Origin: a virus
IMG/VR virus record: IMGVR_UViG_3300010155_000049
Location: 1-30,542 of that record
Direction: 5' to 3' (one strand)
Length of the DNA stretch: 30,542 nt
Of this stretch, positions 18,801 through 26,400 are shown piece by piece. The notes beneath the pieces are model-generated. The model saw only the letters and a program-made list of their open reading frames with translations. It had not been told where the DNA came from and did not search any database. Each line of letters opens with the position of its first letter. Position 1 is the first letter of the stretch. The translations under genes and the position numbers were made by a program.

Positions 18801-19729
18801 AAAAAATTCTAATGATAATGAGTAATTTAATAAATTCTCAAGATTATAAGTTTGTCCCTGACGACGTGCTTTCAGCTTTAGATAGCATGAGCTTAAGAAA
18901 CATGAGCGGTACGACAGGCAAAGAACCTGATATGACAAAACTTATATTAAAAATCATTTATAAAACAATGTTTATGATTCTTAAAGGCTTTGTTGAAATA
19001 ACCGATCCGGCCATTCAAATAGCTACGCTGGTTATTGAGATAGCCAACGCTGTGGTTATGACTACCTTGGGGTTCATTGAAGCTGGAATAACCACAGCAA
19101 AGATGATACAGGAAGGTTTCAAGATTTCAGCTGAAATTGCTCTGCAGAGTGCGTTGATACAATTCCAGATAGCTGCAGGAATAGCAAATAGTTTGAAAGG
19201 GGCGACTCTAGGGCAGATAAAAGAGGATGGAAAACCCTTGAGCGACTTTATAATAATTGAGATCGAAGATGAAAATTCTGATAACTGGGTTGTTGAGATC
19301 GACGAAGGCCCGGAGTTGGATGCCTTTTTAGCAAAACAAAACCAGGAGAATAAAGATGCGTTTAACAAATTCAAAGAAACCTTTGATAAAATGAAGAAGC
19401 TTCATAACACCTTTAAAGAGGCAGAAGAAACTTTGCAAGAGATAACAGATACTTTAAATGGTATTATAGGTGATTTGGAAAAATTTCATAAGGACGCGAA
19501 AAAAACCATGGACGAGGTTTTTGAATCGAAATATTTGTTGCCAGGCCTGTGGGCTGCTCTTCTACCTTCAATGATCCCCTACGGTGGCGGGATAATTCCT
19601 CCGCCGTTCTTTGTGGGCCCACCGAGCACCATTCCTGGAGTGATTTATCTTATATTACTACTTATAGATGCAATAGATGATAAACAACATAATGATAATT
19701 TGTCTGAACCAGATTGTGATAAGCTTTAG
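9845..19729 (+). CDS. Giant tail/baseplate protein, 3294 aa, with hydrophobic segments
   Basis: A single uninterrupted frame of 3294 codons (roughly 360 kDa), larger than any T4 protein. The N-terminus (about 35-130) looks like an SH3-type fold (LPVRVAPYGDG, GHPIEVVEIVE, VGYVRIIDG), low confidence. Hydrophobic helices occur near 642-707 (MALLSLLLACLQKKLGM, EAATAIIITNALL), 925-979 and 990-1022 (LLMMILSMVALILGQIVHLL), 3032-3120, and in a Pro/Gly-rich C-terminus (3231-3281, ending GVIYLILLLIDAI). A coiled coil precedes it (about 3166-3230). No catalytic motif was seen. It sits between hub-like genes and gp25, so it is probably a baseplate or tail-tip component that contacts or enters the host membrane on infection; a tape measure seems less likely because it is not mostly coiled. 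GC-rich patches lie inside it. No strong ribosome binding site is seen (GAGAAAATA before the ATG). Confidence 0.75.
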   Translation: MAKKIPSIHINTVSSPIASDTELEKTLNLGNYTYYVGALFGKNKPYLPVRVAPYGDGLDLGWSDNNYSTSELSVPLGHPIEVVEIVESETGVWAGFLSEGKILYTDVGYVRIIDGKTCPSISKRFLRPDDPLSDVYVPEGSKAVSPKDNQNWLSLSPHDIRLTYYNFNEHNDNVVDVSTINMETINRHPTLRCSEGYYYFVLGENERQSEAVTSGEIYGQYKSQSQIEEDKLAVSNESITGVKESAYKNLLNYLGKKDNTPSSLANPGESMLMDHFVLAGLKVNTQTANPNNQKALFAIRSSYVDALPDKTFSEIFDDDSPYKNGRNYAFTAYLKELPKICSDLATKFKRIKSKLESSQLKVTDVSDLDYDINIQIEQIERFSKEIDNFLSRQSYPATTDMSDIIFSAKSGTKSADTSGQPYDNIIQINIVDNRVTGCGARETISHILFSPDPKILEASSDLGNINLFDFDPYISDNELSGKTPVKRSAIHLKVAVPYLREIFSGVYGSRTLHLLLSHSSITKFLNDSGPDLNSYDWAEFLQKYCVPPLKIYPSKDPQKFKDPDDIDCDELIAQLNKSGPNVGRQEKLLQEKLYNNEKCKEKYFDQFKDATHAGDPSLKKKSLEETNEDIMAQISAGDDKKFLSTLFQGFFHVLDPMALLSLLLACLQKKLGMMLSIEAICEAAILELVKTAGPEAATAIIITNALLSPERDSSKRALAILGDPESPYADPQAVHMLNQEFDEESDQRLILDDRFDGAPVASALIVGEIDIPAIAIETIRNMEKGGQEVQLNLAYRPTYVGQIVVPTDSPSKDIHIDKLDPITPGSKYTQKEVDGETKRLLELGYTERESRALMVQNGYMVPDEEQWRLFASNPMSFENADDYSFTSSFSSTANYSPADDDREVLDSAKAWLNYMKANIGNISELCELIVGDLLSGLEKLLKDPLALLGGLGDWLEDFIETLKRAFKFKIPSLRFPDNLGTDSHMGDYGKKLLMMILSMVALILGQIVHLLIKEALEKCLEENHDQGPGPNPVLGKGPSLTIPTLRRAGLPSVGGISDADIVAWMKDLIDNLSTGQLCALLRGDASKQTLKDCLVRTEVKWPVIYNAGIDTIYEIRVAFEKLGKNLDLDICKYMSSSAPVVIDACKAIYDSDARCEELQKAGLTKEECDAQIKDELNDLKNKVIALAGLGMFGMDPMSNLLPPACGEGGFFEMPPGVKDSMSRVTDNILTTVKGSLIQDLTSLEFFAVPPRAIIAATDPAEMKKMSQSFTNSAKKPYNKLCFAHIGNPFDSSVHRLTDWSYDSLRSSGLNVHRNYPLVYNRFLHYGGFSTGQYRDAKNPTKYFAWDSPLNAEHLAKSRSEADELNKRMTIAILEATKLSFFCGMPEDEEAGLSSIESFVENSNFLEPIHVGALYRNQNWPAPTAYKPAHDWSDKLLSKRYSSSGKYTKSMASLEKENDIVEGPSTQPHNKSYWDNVPRTSTGNQIDQAITNAFSREMKPFYIRDMVINYLDLILTGKRGLGPIKAARGRVWPLDTKLHEITFGFHGLWLAAFQAYCGIAHNVASYGQIFGWVMAKKKVVNMKMHFTNCTYPALDNSVNVSDAGQSTVLQYGQREARSRVDEIADNLGPSTSIVGDVQYLGTCMNAGSNNTEMTYGYTLTSHKANDDYPWSEGTTKIVDIPRDSCSQGWYYATEEISWEEVTFNNESLTASPFNYDMSNESEKRARDLPEDAWGQYTDAFEFTESDFPVLSKAAAHAIEHAAAEIGDKLDDVHSETNTGVDWKDYRFEESTFVKNMKISPGLVKIYMICQTLLEELKDNEDELAKFNADPALYAFTTMTIAEAFGLETHRTTGLFPNFGPIESIEGVVFTIGKSQLCISQTGDGSVPQVRNIEDQLLPQYAVFKQHFADPESPLSLPKDEMIEYFSSNKEKVNPELYEALTNEDNFNQNLGFNSEVVPNPIATYDPDGWGAEGKFIETRKAIWGSKNKHYNPDIIKIDTSFTELSAKTAAGFSGEDFAAKILGAFSAPGGSEAASEQFALLSKQLEFINKKESLIYQNIALPLENNISTQLSDFRDTYTFIKGKLANYNKDHIIGDDTRIGGEKYNFNFGKKLDDDIQDVLGDVYSSVSADTPAQKIIKDYKDGLSDDKSYNPLNFKAQIFGKLLSRRFIDMYNEHKPESANTLLHNGNFEKAFRHNLANNSFAALQMAQVHQVFAKLKDSRLHQRGMMKKIWKKILHNPLNASKIDPRCLDFFTPNSRDDLSDAETDFFKLSDVKQRIMAFYEKSICQDVYEKSSSDENAARKALLQGCVILLVKIYTLEVCLTSIIAWDSYALSDIVKDDILVKIIVNNIKEDVDINLIAFIANDILRKEKGLSDIDLAYYRGEQSGLEYLIKAESQHIVKTVKNIFSNSDPMTLDLNLQVLKSSDVTPENIKNKVQGDAPVIATEISAFHKDTGKDYVVDARFGSNAYTMNYGQGHKKYSPYSIGDNMTVKWENYLWETNLFDQKTISSQEGVLSKNNRNFFHSLPMNHRSSVIEYAKENPDNLTPEQDLAVLFGDTPIHQHAWPGIYAEDSPSVIKGYEHYRKESFFNSEFPEWSEFQALNNLRKNKLHNEYAFSKENFVENTMGNDPIRLLGNTIIQPYVRIVDIPEDEKDEYWGNMTISVLKKIEGSDIDPDGEPCEPKYNLSDPISALDFKDVLEGILAKRDEENNIFKSYMWGYIPLSAWSHFYNTIFLKTIFSHTSNAYANVPKPLYELYKKYGFRLIFKEFKIGLRLTYSVPTENFDSLMSNSSHKVKNIMESAFTGEENIKGLKACKSLYVQRPYFYNGGERKEVLTELHIPIVEVEKSLTIQEGESGFTIDDNENLFDLDELGFWAPNIEAIASQQPSLMELARHGQHVEGAGAAAEVVVADGPLKYLINTPYSFFYKHLAQDLVVDLKSSPEFKLIYEHCIPIRRYMVLGFTYAADGLSKFIPEPTDVLDETKEKILMIMSNLINSQDYKFVPDDVLSALDSMSLRNMSGTTGKEPDMTKLILKIIYKTMFMILKGFVEITDPAIQIATLVIEIANAVVMTTLGFIEAGITTAKMIQEGFKISAEIALQSALIQFQIAAGIANSLKGATLGQIKEDGKPLSDFIIIEIEDENSDNWVVEIDEGPELDAFLAKQNQENKDAFNKFKETFDKMKKLHNTFKEAEETLQEITDTLNGIIGDLEKFHKDAKKTMDEVFESKYLLPGLWAALLPSMIPYGGGIIPPPFFVGPPSTIPGVIYLILLLIDAIDDKQHNDNLSEPDCDKL
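14401..15180 (+). other. GC-rich island inside the giant tail gene
   Basis: Lines I counted by hand here are mostly 50-63% GC (e.g. 14641-14700 about 62%, 15001-15060 about 63%), with a dip to 40-43% at 14521-14640. The next line (15181-15240) is about 23% and a typical line elsewhere is 20-40%. The frame stays open, so the island encodes residues about 1519-1779. The right edge is abrupt. A lesser GC rise starts at about 14,080. Confidence 0.85.
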
Positions 19730-19739
19730 AGGATAAAAT

Positions 19740-20129
19740 ATGGATGGAATTGGGCCAGAAATACCGCTTAGTAGAGATAACAGCCATGGCGTTTATTCAT
19801 TGGTCACTTCTTATAAAGAAGAAGTAAAACAAAATTTTAAAAATTTACTTCTAACGGCTCCTGGCGAACGCGTAATGAATCCGGATTTTGGTGTAGGATT
19901 AAGACATTTTCTTTTTGAACCTCGCACACATGCAGCATCACAAATTAGACAAAAAGTGCAGCAACAAGTAGACAAATATATGCCGTACATTAGAATAAAC
20001 AAGATTGAATTTAATACTGATTTGTTACACGCAGAAGATACAAATGTTTTATCAATAAAAATTATCTATGACGTTCCAAATATAAGCCTGCAAGCTTCTA
20101 TTGTTCTAAAAAGTGAGGTAAATAACTAA
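19740..20129 (+). CDS. 25: gp25/GPW-like baseplate wedge protein
   Basis: 129 aa; T4 gp25 is 132 aa. The signature is clear: NLLLTAPGERVMNPDFGVGL (residues 35-54) followed by FLFEP (57-61), the core of the gp25/gpW family that helps join the wedge to the central baseplate bundle and sheath start. The family is found in T4-like phages, P2-like phages and type VI secretion (TssE). The start is preceded by AGAGGATAAAAT, with an AGG core about 7 bases before the ATG. The gp6-like gene follows after 4 bases, matching the conserved gp25-gp6 order of contractile injection systems. Full length, with no oddities. Confidence 0.95.
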   Translation: MDGIGPEIPLSRDNSHGVYSLVTSYKEEVKQNFKNLLLTAPGERVMNPDFGVGLRHFLFEPRTHAASQIRQKVQQQVDKYMPYIRINKIEFNTDLLHAEDTNVLSIKIIYDVPNISLQASIVLKSEVNN

Positions 20130-20133
20130 ACAA

Positions 20134-21930
20134 ATGATAAAAAAAGATAAAAAATTAATAAGATATACTAACAAGGAGTTTCATTCAATAAAAGAAGCCT
20201 TAGTAGAATATTCAAAAAGATATTACCCAGATGTACATAAAGATTTTTCTGAAGCTTCTTTTGGGTCTTTGTTACTTGATACTACTGCATATGTTGGAGA
20301 CATGTTATCATTCTATTTAGATTATCAAACTAACGAATCTTTTTTAGATACGTCTATCGAATACGACAACATCCTTAGGCATGGAGAGCAGGTTGGCTAT
20401 AAACAATCTTTACGCGCGAATTCTTTTGGTATTATTTCTTTATATGTTCTAGTACCCCCGGATTCGAACAACATTGGCCCCGATACAAGTTATTTACCAA
20501 TTTTAGCCAAAGGAAGCAAGTTCTCTTCCAACACAGGACAAATATTTGCCTTAACAGAAGATGTTGATTTTCGCGATAGCAACAATGAAGTTGTTGTAGC
20601 CACTTCCAAAACTACAGATGGCACTGCCACTTCTTATGCTATAAAAACATATGGTCGTGTAATCTCCGGCATCGAAGAAAACGAGAGTTTTAATGTTGGT
20701 GATTTTACTAGATTTTTAACGTTAGATTTATCAGATCCGAATATAACAGAAATTGTTTCTGTGACAGACACCGAAGGTCATGAATACTTTGAAGTTGATT
20801 ATCTTTCTCAAGATACTGTTTTTAGGTCTGTTATTAATAAAGATCGATTAACTCGCGAATACGTACCAAATATAATTGTTTCAACTTCTGTTCCTCGTAG
20901 GTTTACAACAGTTTATAAAAATGCGTCAGTTCATCTTAAATTTGGTTATGGTTCCGAATCCTCATCAAAAATTGATAATTTGACACATCCTTCAAATGTT
21001 ATATTAAAAATGCATGGGAAAGATTATGAACAGGACATGTCTTTTGATCCGTCAAAGCTAGTTGAAACTGATAAATTTGGTATTGCACCAGCGAATACCA
21101 CCATTCGTGTTGTCTACAGAACGAATACAACTGACAGTGTAAATGTTGCAACCCGTGGCTTGACTGACATTATAGAACCAATTCTTATTTTTGGTTCCGA
21201 TGCTACAAATAGTGCAAAAATTGATCTTGTAAAGGACAGCTTGGAGGTTGTAAATGAAACGCCAATAACTGGAGATGTTAGTTCCCCGACTGTTCTAGAA
21301 CTAAAGCAAAGAGTTAATGACGTTTTTGCTTCTCAAAATCGAGCAGTCACCGCAAGTGATTATGAAGCTTTAGTATACCGAATGTCACCAAAATTTGGCA
21401 AAATCAAGAGGGCAAAAATTATTCGCGATCATGATTCTTTTAAACGAAATTTAAATCTTTATTTGTTATCAGAGGACATCAATGGCAATTTTACTGTCTG
21501 TAGCCAAGCGTTAAAAAATAATGTTAAAATTTGGCTCAATCATTATAGAATGATTAATGATACAATTGACATTTTAGATCCAAGAATTATAAACATTCAT
21601 ATTGATTTCACTGCAGTTGTTGATTATACACAAGATAGGTTTGAAGCATTAAATATTGCAATAACAGAAATACAAAAAATGTTTAGAGAAAAAATGGATA
21701 TTAACCAGCCGATATATATTACTAAAATTTATGATATATTAAACAATTTAGATGAAATTGTTGATGTAACAAATGTGAAAATAACAAATTCATCCGGAGG
21801 TTTATACTCTGATGAAACTCTTGGCTTAAGCGAGTGGACGTCCGCAGACGGAAGAATTTTATACGCACCACAGAATGTTATATACGAGCTAAAATACCCA
21901 AATACTGATATTAGAGGAACTATTAGATAA
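20134..21930 (+). CDS. 6: gp6/gpJ-like baseplate wedge protein
   Basis: 598 aa; T4 gp6 is about 660. Directly after gp25, in the conserved order of contractile tails. N-terminal features match the gp6/J group: SEASFGSLLLDTTAYVGD (about 39-56), then YLDYQTNESFLDTS. The C-terminal third carries NRAVTASDYEALVYRM (about 400-415), then repeated alternating alpha/beta segments (VKIWLNHYRMINDTIDIL; QPIYITKIYDIL...VTNVKI). Gp6 forms the ring that links wedges together in the baseplate. The stop overlaps the next gene's start (TAATG), implying coupled translation. A Shine-Dalgarno-like GAGG lies about 20110-20120, somewhat far from the start. Assigned by motif and gene order. Confidence 0.88.
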   Translation: MIKKDKKLIRYTNKEFHSIKEALVEYSKRYYPDVHKDFSEASFGSLLLDTTAYVGDMLSFYLDYQTNESFLDTSIEYDNILRHGEQVGYKQSLRANSFGIISLYVLVPPDSNNIGPDTSYLPILAKGSKFSSNTGQIFALTEDVDFRDSNNEVVVATSKTTDGTATSYAIKTYGRVISGIEENESFNVGDFTRFLTLDLSDPNITEIVSVTDTEGHEYFEVDYLSQDTVFRSVINKDRLTREYVPNIIVSTSVPRRFTTVYKNASVHLKFGYGSESSSKIDNLTHPSNVILKMHGKDYEQDMSFDPSKLVETDKFGIAPANTTIRVVYRTNTTDSVNVATRGLTDIIEPILIFGSDATNSAKIDLVKDSLEVVNETPITGDVSSPTVLELKQRVNDVFASQNRAVTASDYEALVYRMSPKFGKIKRAKIIRDHDSFKRNLNLYLLSEDINGNFTVCSQALKNNVKIWLNHYRMINDTIDILDPRIINIHIDFTAVVDYTQDRFEALNIAITEIQKMFREKMDINQPIYITKIYDILNNLDEIVDVTNVKITNSSGGLYSDETLGLSEWTSADGRILYAPQNVIYELKYPNTDIRGTIR

Positions 21931-23471
21931 TGGGCATAAAAAAGTATATTGCTAATCAAGATAACACCATAACCAATGCTTACGGGGTCGATTTATCAAC
22001 TCGCGCAACTGGTTCAAATATGGGCGCATCTGATATACTTGAAACATTTTCAATTTATGGTCAGCAAACTACTTCTTCCGCTGAACTATCTCGTATTTTG
22101 GTCCAGTTCCCTGTTAGTACTGTTTCTTCAGACAGACTTGCTGGAACAATTCCAGTATCCGGAAGTGTAAAATTTTATTTAAGGATGTTTAATGCAAGAC
22201 ATTCAGAACAACTTCCAAAAGACTTCACTGTTAATGTTTTGGCGGTGTCACAATCCTGGCAAGAAGGCTATGGCCTTGACATGGAGAGTTATACTGACAA
22301 AACTAAAGACGCTATTGAGGGATCAAACTGGGCAAATAGAAATTCACTTCCAGCAGCATCATGGGCTCAAATTGGTGGTGATTATCATTCTTCGTCTTAT
22401 ACTCCAGCCGAAACTATGCCAAATTACACTTACACTTTCACTGGCGGCGAAGACATGGAACTAGATGTTACTGCCGCAGTAGAAGAATGGATAGCTGGAA
22501 CGCAAACAAATAATGGATTTGGGGTATTTTTAACTTCTAGCTACGAAGCATATGTTGCAGAGGCCGCCACCAACGTTTTACAAAACTTAGAAGGCGTAAA
22601 AAAAAGCTTTTATACGAAGAGGTTTTTCTCTAGATCTAGCGAGTTCTTTTTTAAAAAACCAGCTCTAGAGGCTCGATGGGATTCTAGAATAACAGACGAT
22701 AGAGGCAACTTTTATTATAGCAGTTCTCTAGCTCCACCAGAAGACAATTTAAATACAATTTATCTTTATAATTATATTAGAGGCCGACTTAAAAATATAC
22801 CGGGAGTAGATACTGGCCCCATTCTTGTAAGTATTTATTCTGGATCATCTGATGATTCTGCTCCTTCTGATACAAAATTAGAGCTAAGCCTAGGCGGCGA
22901 CGTTGCAGCAGCTGCAGACTTAAATGCCACTGGTGGACATGTGTCAACTGGAATATATTCTGCTTCTTTTGCCTTTACCGGTTCAACTAGCTTAAAAACC
23001 ATATATGATGTGTGGCATAGTTCTGGGGTAGAATATGTTACTGGCACTATCAGCCCAAAATCTTTTAACTCACCCGGGTGGAATCAATATTCGGAATTTA
23101 CAACAAAAATTACAAATTTGAAGCCTTCGTATAACAAGGATGAAATAGCTAGATTCAGAACTTTTGTTCGAGAAAGAAATACAATGCCAACAATTTATAA
23201 TGTTGCGTCGGCTTCACCTCCAATGGCTATAGTTCCTAGCGCGTCATTCGAGATTATACGCATGGTTGATGAAAGAACAGTTATACAAAATTCAACTGGA
23301 AGTTCAGACTATCATACGTATTTATCATATGATAATTCGGGTAGTTATTTCGATTTAGATATGTCCTTATTGGAACCTGGCTATATGTATGGGATTAAAC
23401 TAGCTTTATATTCGTCAAATGGTTGGCGTGAGCAGGAAGAAGTGCATAAATTTAGAGTCGAAAATAATTAA
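21930..23471 (+). CDS. Baseplate-associated protein with DNRLRE/CBM-like N-terminal domain
   Basis: 513 aa. Residues about 20-205 follow the DNRLRE (CBM96-like) beta-sandwich pattern: SRILVQF (54-60), VKFYLRMF (80-87), SQSWQEGYG (107-115), W139-region segments (NWANRN, WAQIGGDY), DVTAAVEEW (179-187) and NNGFGVFL (194-201). Such domains are found in carbohydrate-binding or cell-surface proteins, including phage structural proteins. The remainder has several beta-rich, Ser/Thr/Gly-rich segments and one KFRVE end. It overlaps the gp6 stop by one base (TAATG) and sits between gp6 and a gp7-like gene, a position where T4 has no such gene. The likely role is a baseplate-peripheral glycan-binding component. 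Function beyond the fold is unknown. Confidence 0.78.
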   Translation: MGIKKYIANQDNTITNAYGVDLSTRATGSNMGASDILETFSIYGQQTTSSAELSRILVQFPVSTVSSDRLAGTIPVSGSVKFYLRMFNARHSEQLPKDFTVNVLAVSQSWQEGYGLDMESYTDKTKDAIEGSNWANRNSLPAASWAQIGGDYHSSSYTPAETMPNYTYTFTGGEDMELDVTAAVEEWIAGTQTNNGFGVFLTSSYEAYVAEAATNVLQNLEGVKKSFYTKRFFSRSSEFFFKKPALEARWDSRITDDRGNFYYSSSLAPPEDNLNTIYLYNYIRGRLKNIPGVDTGPILVSIYSGSSDDSAPSDTKLELSLGGDVAAAADLNATGGHVSTGIYSASFAFTGSTSLKTIYDVWHSSGVEYVTGTISPKSFNSPGWNQYSEFTTKITNLKPSYNKDEIARFRTFVRERNTMPTIYNVASASPPMAIVPSASFEIIRMVDERTVIQNSTGSSDYHTYLSYDNSGSYFDLDMSLLEPGYMYGIKLALYSSNGWREQEEVHKFRVENN

Positions 23472-23492
23472 TAATATAGTTGGGCGAAGTAT

Positions 23493-26400
23493 ATGGGTAT
23501 TAAAAACTTATTCAATAAAGGACATTCTTTAAAGTTTTTAAAAAATAAAACACGAGATAGTTTTAGAGAAGACTTAGAGTCATATCATTATGTTGAAGAG
23601 TACTCAGAAAAACGCAATCGTTTTATCCCTGACGTCGATTTCACTACTGCTTCTAATTTTGCTCGTTTTGGTTTAGCTGAGGAATATTATGATTCTGCAA
23701 TAAAGCGTATTTATCAGACATATCCTTACGATGGCTCCCAGACAGAAAAAATTGAATGGGAAAATAAAAGCACTTATTTAGATCTTTTTCTATTTGAAAA
23801 TGAATATCCGAGAACTAATGGTTATATAACTTTTAACAGCGGATCGGGTACATACACTGGCGCTGCAACTGATTATACATATAACAGTACATCGCCTGAG
23901 TATATTCTCTTAAAAGGAGGGCCACATCCAGATCCTTCTGGCGATTACAAAAGTGATTTCTCTCCCGGCCCTTCTAAAAAAGGCATATCAAAGGCGAACA
24001 TTTACCATGCAGCTAGCCAGAGAACAAACAATCTAGAAATTGACCTGTCCAAGGGTGTGACCATTGAATTTTGGATGAAGAAGGACGGCTTTGCCTCAGG
24101 ACCGGCCCATTCTCCAGCCCCGGGTAGCCAAATATATGAATATATATTTAACATTGCTGCATCCGGATCAACTGGAAATAATTATGGTAACTTAAGATTA
24201 GGCTTGAGAGGCGATAGACCCACAAATATAAATTTTACTATTGAATCAGGCTCCACACCAACAAACATATATTATGATTTTGATACTGGCTTAACTAAAA
24301 TTGATGATAGCGCATGGCATCACTATGCAGTTACTGCTAAAACATATGGTAGCGATACGATTCTTAATTTATATGTTGATGGAATCCATGTTTCAAATCA
24401 AGCTGACACAGATACAATCGAGCCTATTGGAGGAACCCTTATAGGTACAATTGGTGCCCTCGCATCTCCTAGGGGCACTAGCCTCGACACAGCTGATTTA
24501 GGTTGGGGGAACGTGGTGTCTTGTTCTTTTGATGAATTTAGATATTGGAAAACAGAACGAAATGCGCAGCAAATTGGTCGTTTTTACCGAGACCAAATTG
24601 GTGGAGGCACAAATACTGACAATATAAAATATGATGACGTATCAAATTTTGTCGATCTTGGTGTATATTATAAATTCAATGAAGGTATCGTTGGAGATTC
24701 TGCAACTGATGCTACAATATTAGATTATTCTGGCAGAATTTCTAATGGTACTTTTATAAATTATAATTCTTTAGAATCACGGAATACAGAATCAGCTATC
24801 GTTTTAGCAGGCGCCGCAACGAAAGAGTTCAAGGATCCAATTATTTATTCTAGTCATCCGGATGTTTCTTCTTTACTTGCTAGCAAAAAAGCTAGTGGTT
24901 CATTCCACGATCAAGAAAATTCTGTTTCAATATATCGGTCCTTGCCCGGTTGGATAGTAGAGGATGATGAACTTAATTCTGGACATTTAAAATATTTAAC
25001 ACAAATTATCGCTAGTTTTTTTGATGATTTATATCTTCAAATACAAAAGCTTCCGACTTTAAAAAACATTAATTATCCTGATGATAACAATTACGAGAAA
25101 CCCCTGCCATTTGCAGAAAGGCTGCTTACTAGTCGTGGTTATGACGCGCCTGAACTATTTGCGCAAGCAACTATCATGGCAAAGTATCTTGAAAGAGATG
25201 AAAAAAGGCTGTTTGAAAAGAAATTATATGAAGTAAAAAATATTATATATCAAAACATCTATAATAATCTAGCTTTTATACAAAAATCTAAAGGCACATA
25301 CAAGTCTTTACGTAACTTTTTAAGATGTTTTGGTGTTGATGAAGAACTGATAAAATTAAATATATATACTAACGATGATGTATACGAATACAAAAATAAT
25401 TTTACCAATATAGCAGTTCGTAAAAAATATTTGGATTTTGATGATTTAGAAACCAGATACGCCGCCTCGGGCGAAACATCTTATTCTGGATCGTTTACTG
25501 CTACAGCATACCAAGTTACATCGTCTGATTCAAATTCAATATCTTATATACCCGGCATTAATGCAACATATATGTCAGGCGCATCGATGACCTGGGAAAC
25601 AGAAGTCTTTTTTCCAAAGAGAAATATAGTTGATGATAAAAATTATATTATGTTCCCGTCTTCCACTTCTTCTATCGGAGGTTTGCATGCTGTAGTCGCA
25701 TCTGACACAAATTTAACATGTGATACAGACGATACAATTAATTTTAATATTGTTGCCACCAAGCCTGATGATGATAGAAGAAACGTTAAATTTGGTTTGG
25801 TAACTTCTGGTTCAAGCAACATCATAACAGATATGTTTAGCGATACATATGCTGGTGTATACGATAATGAAAAATGGAATTTAGCGTTTAGGTTGAGGCC
25901 AACAAAGTATCCTTTGGCTAACTTGGTTGATGGTAGCTTGTTGGACCATGATGATCCTTCGTCAACACCTGATTTATATGCCACAGCTTATACTTATGAA
26001 TTCTACGGTGTGAATTACGTTTCAAATGTGTTACAAAATGAGTTTGTTGTTTCTGGAACAATGAGCACAGAAAACGCATATAAGTTTTTTACTAAAAATA
26101 AAAGAGTTTTTGTTGGAGCAGCAAGAAATAATTTTACCGGTAGTGTAACACAGCTTTCCGATGTTAAAGTTTCGTCTACTAGGATGTGGCTAGACTATTT
26201 GGACGACGAGACGATTCGTTCCCATGCTAGAAATGCTAATACTTATGGTACTTTAAACCCTTATAAAAATTCAAATTTTTCAGTTAGCAAGAACCAGTTG
26301 TTTGAAAAATTCATACCACAAATTGATACTTTACTTTTTCATTGGGGCTTAGATAATGTTACTGGTTCTGGTCCCGATGGCCGATTGGCAATATCAGATT

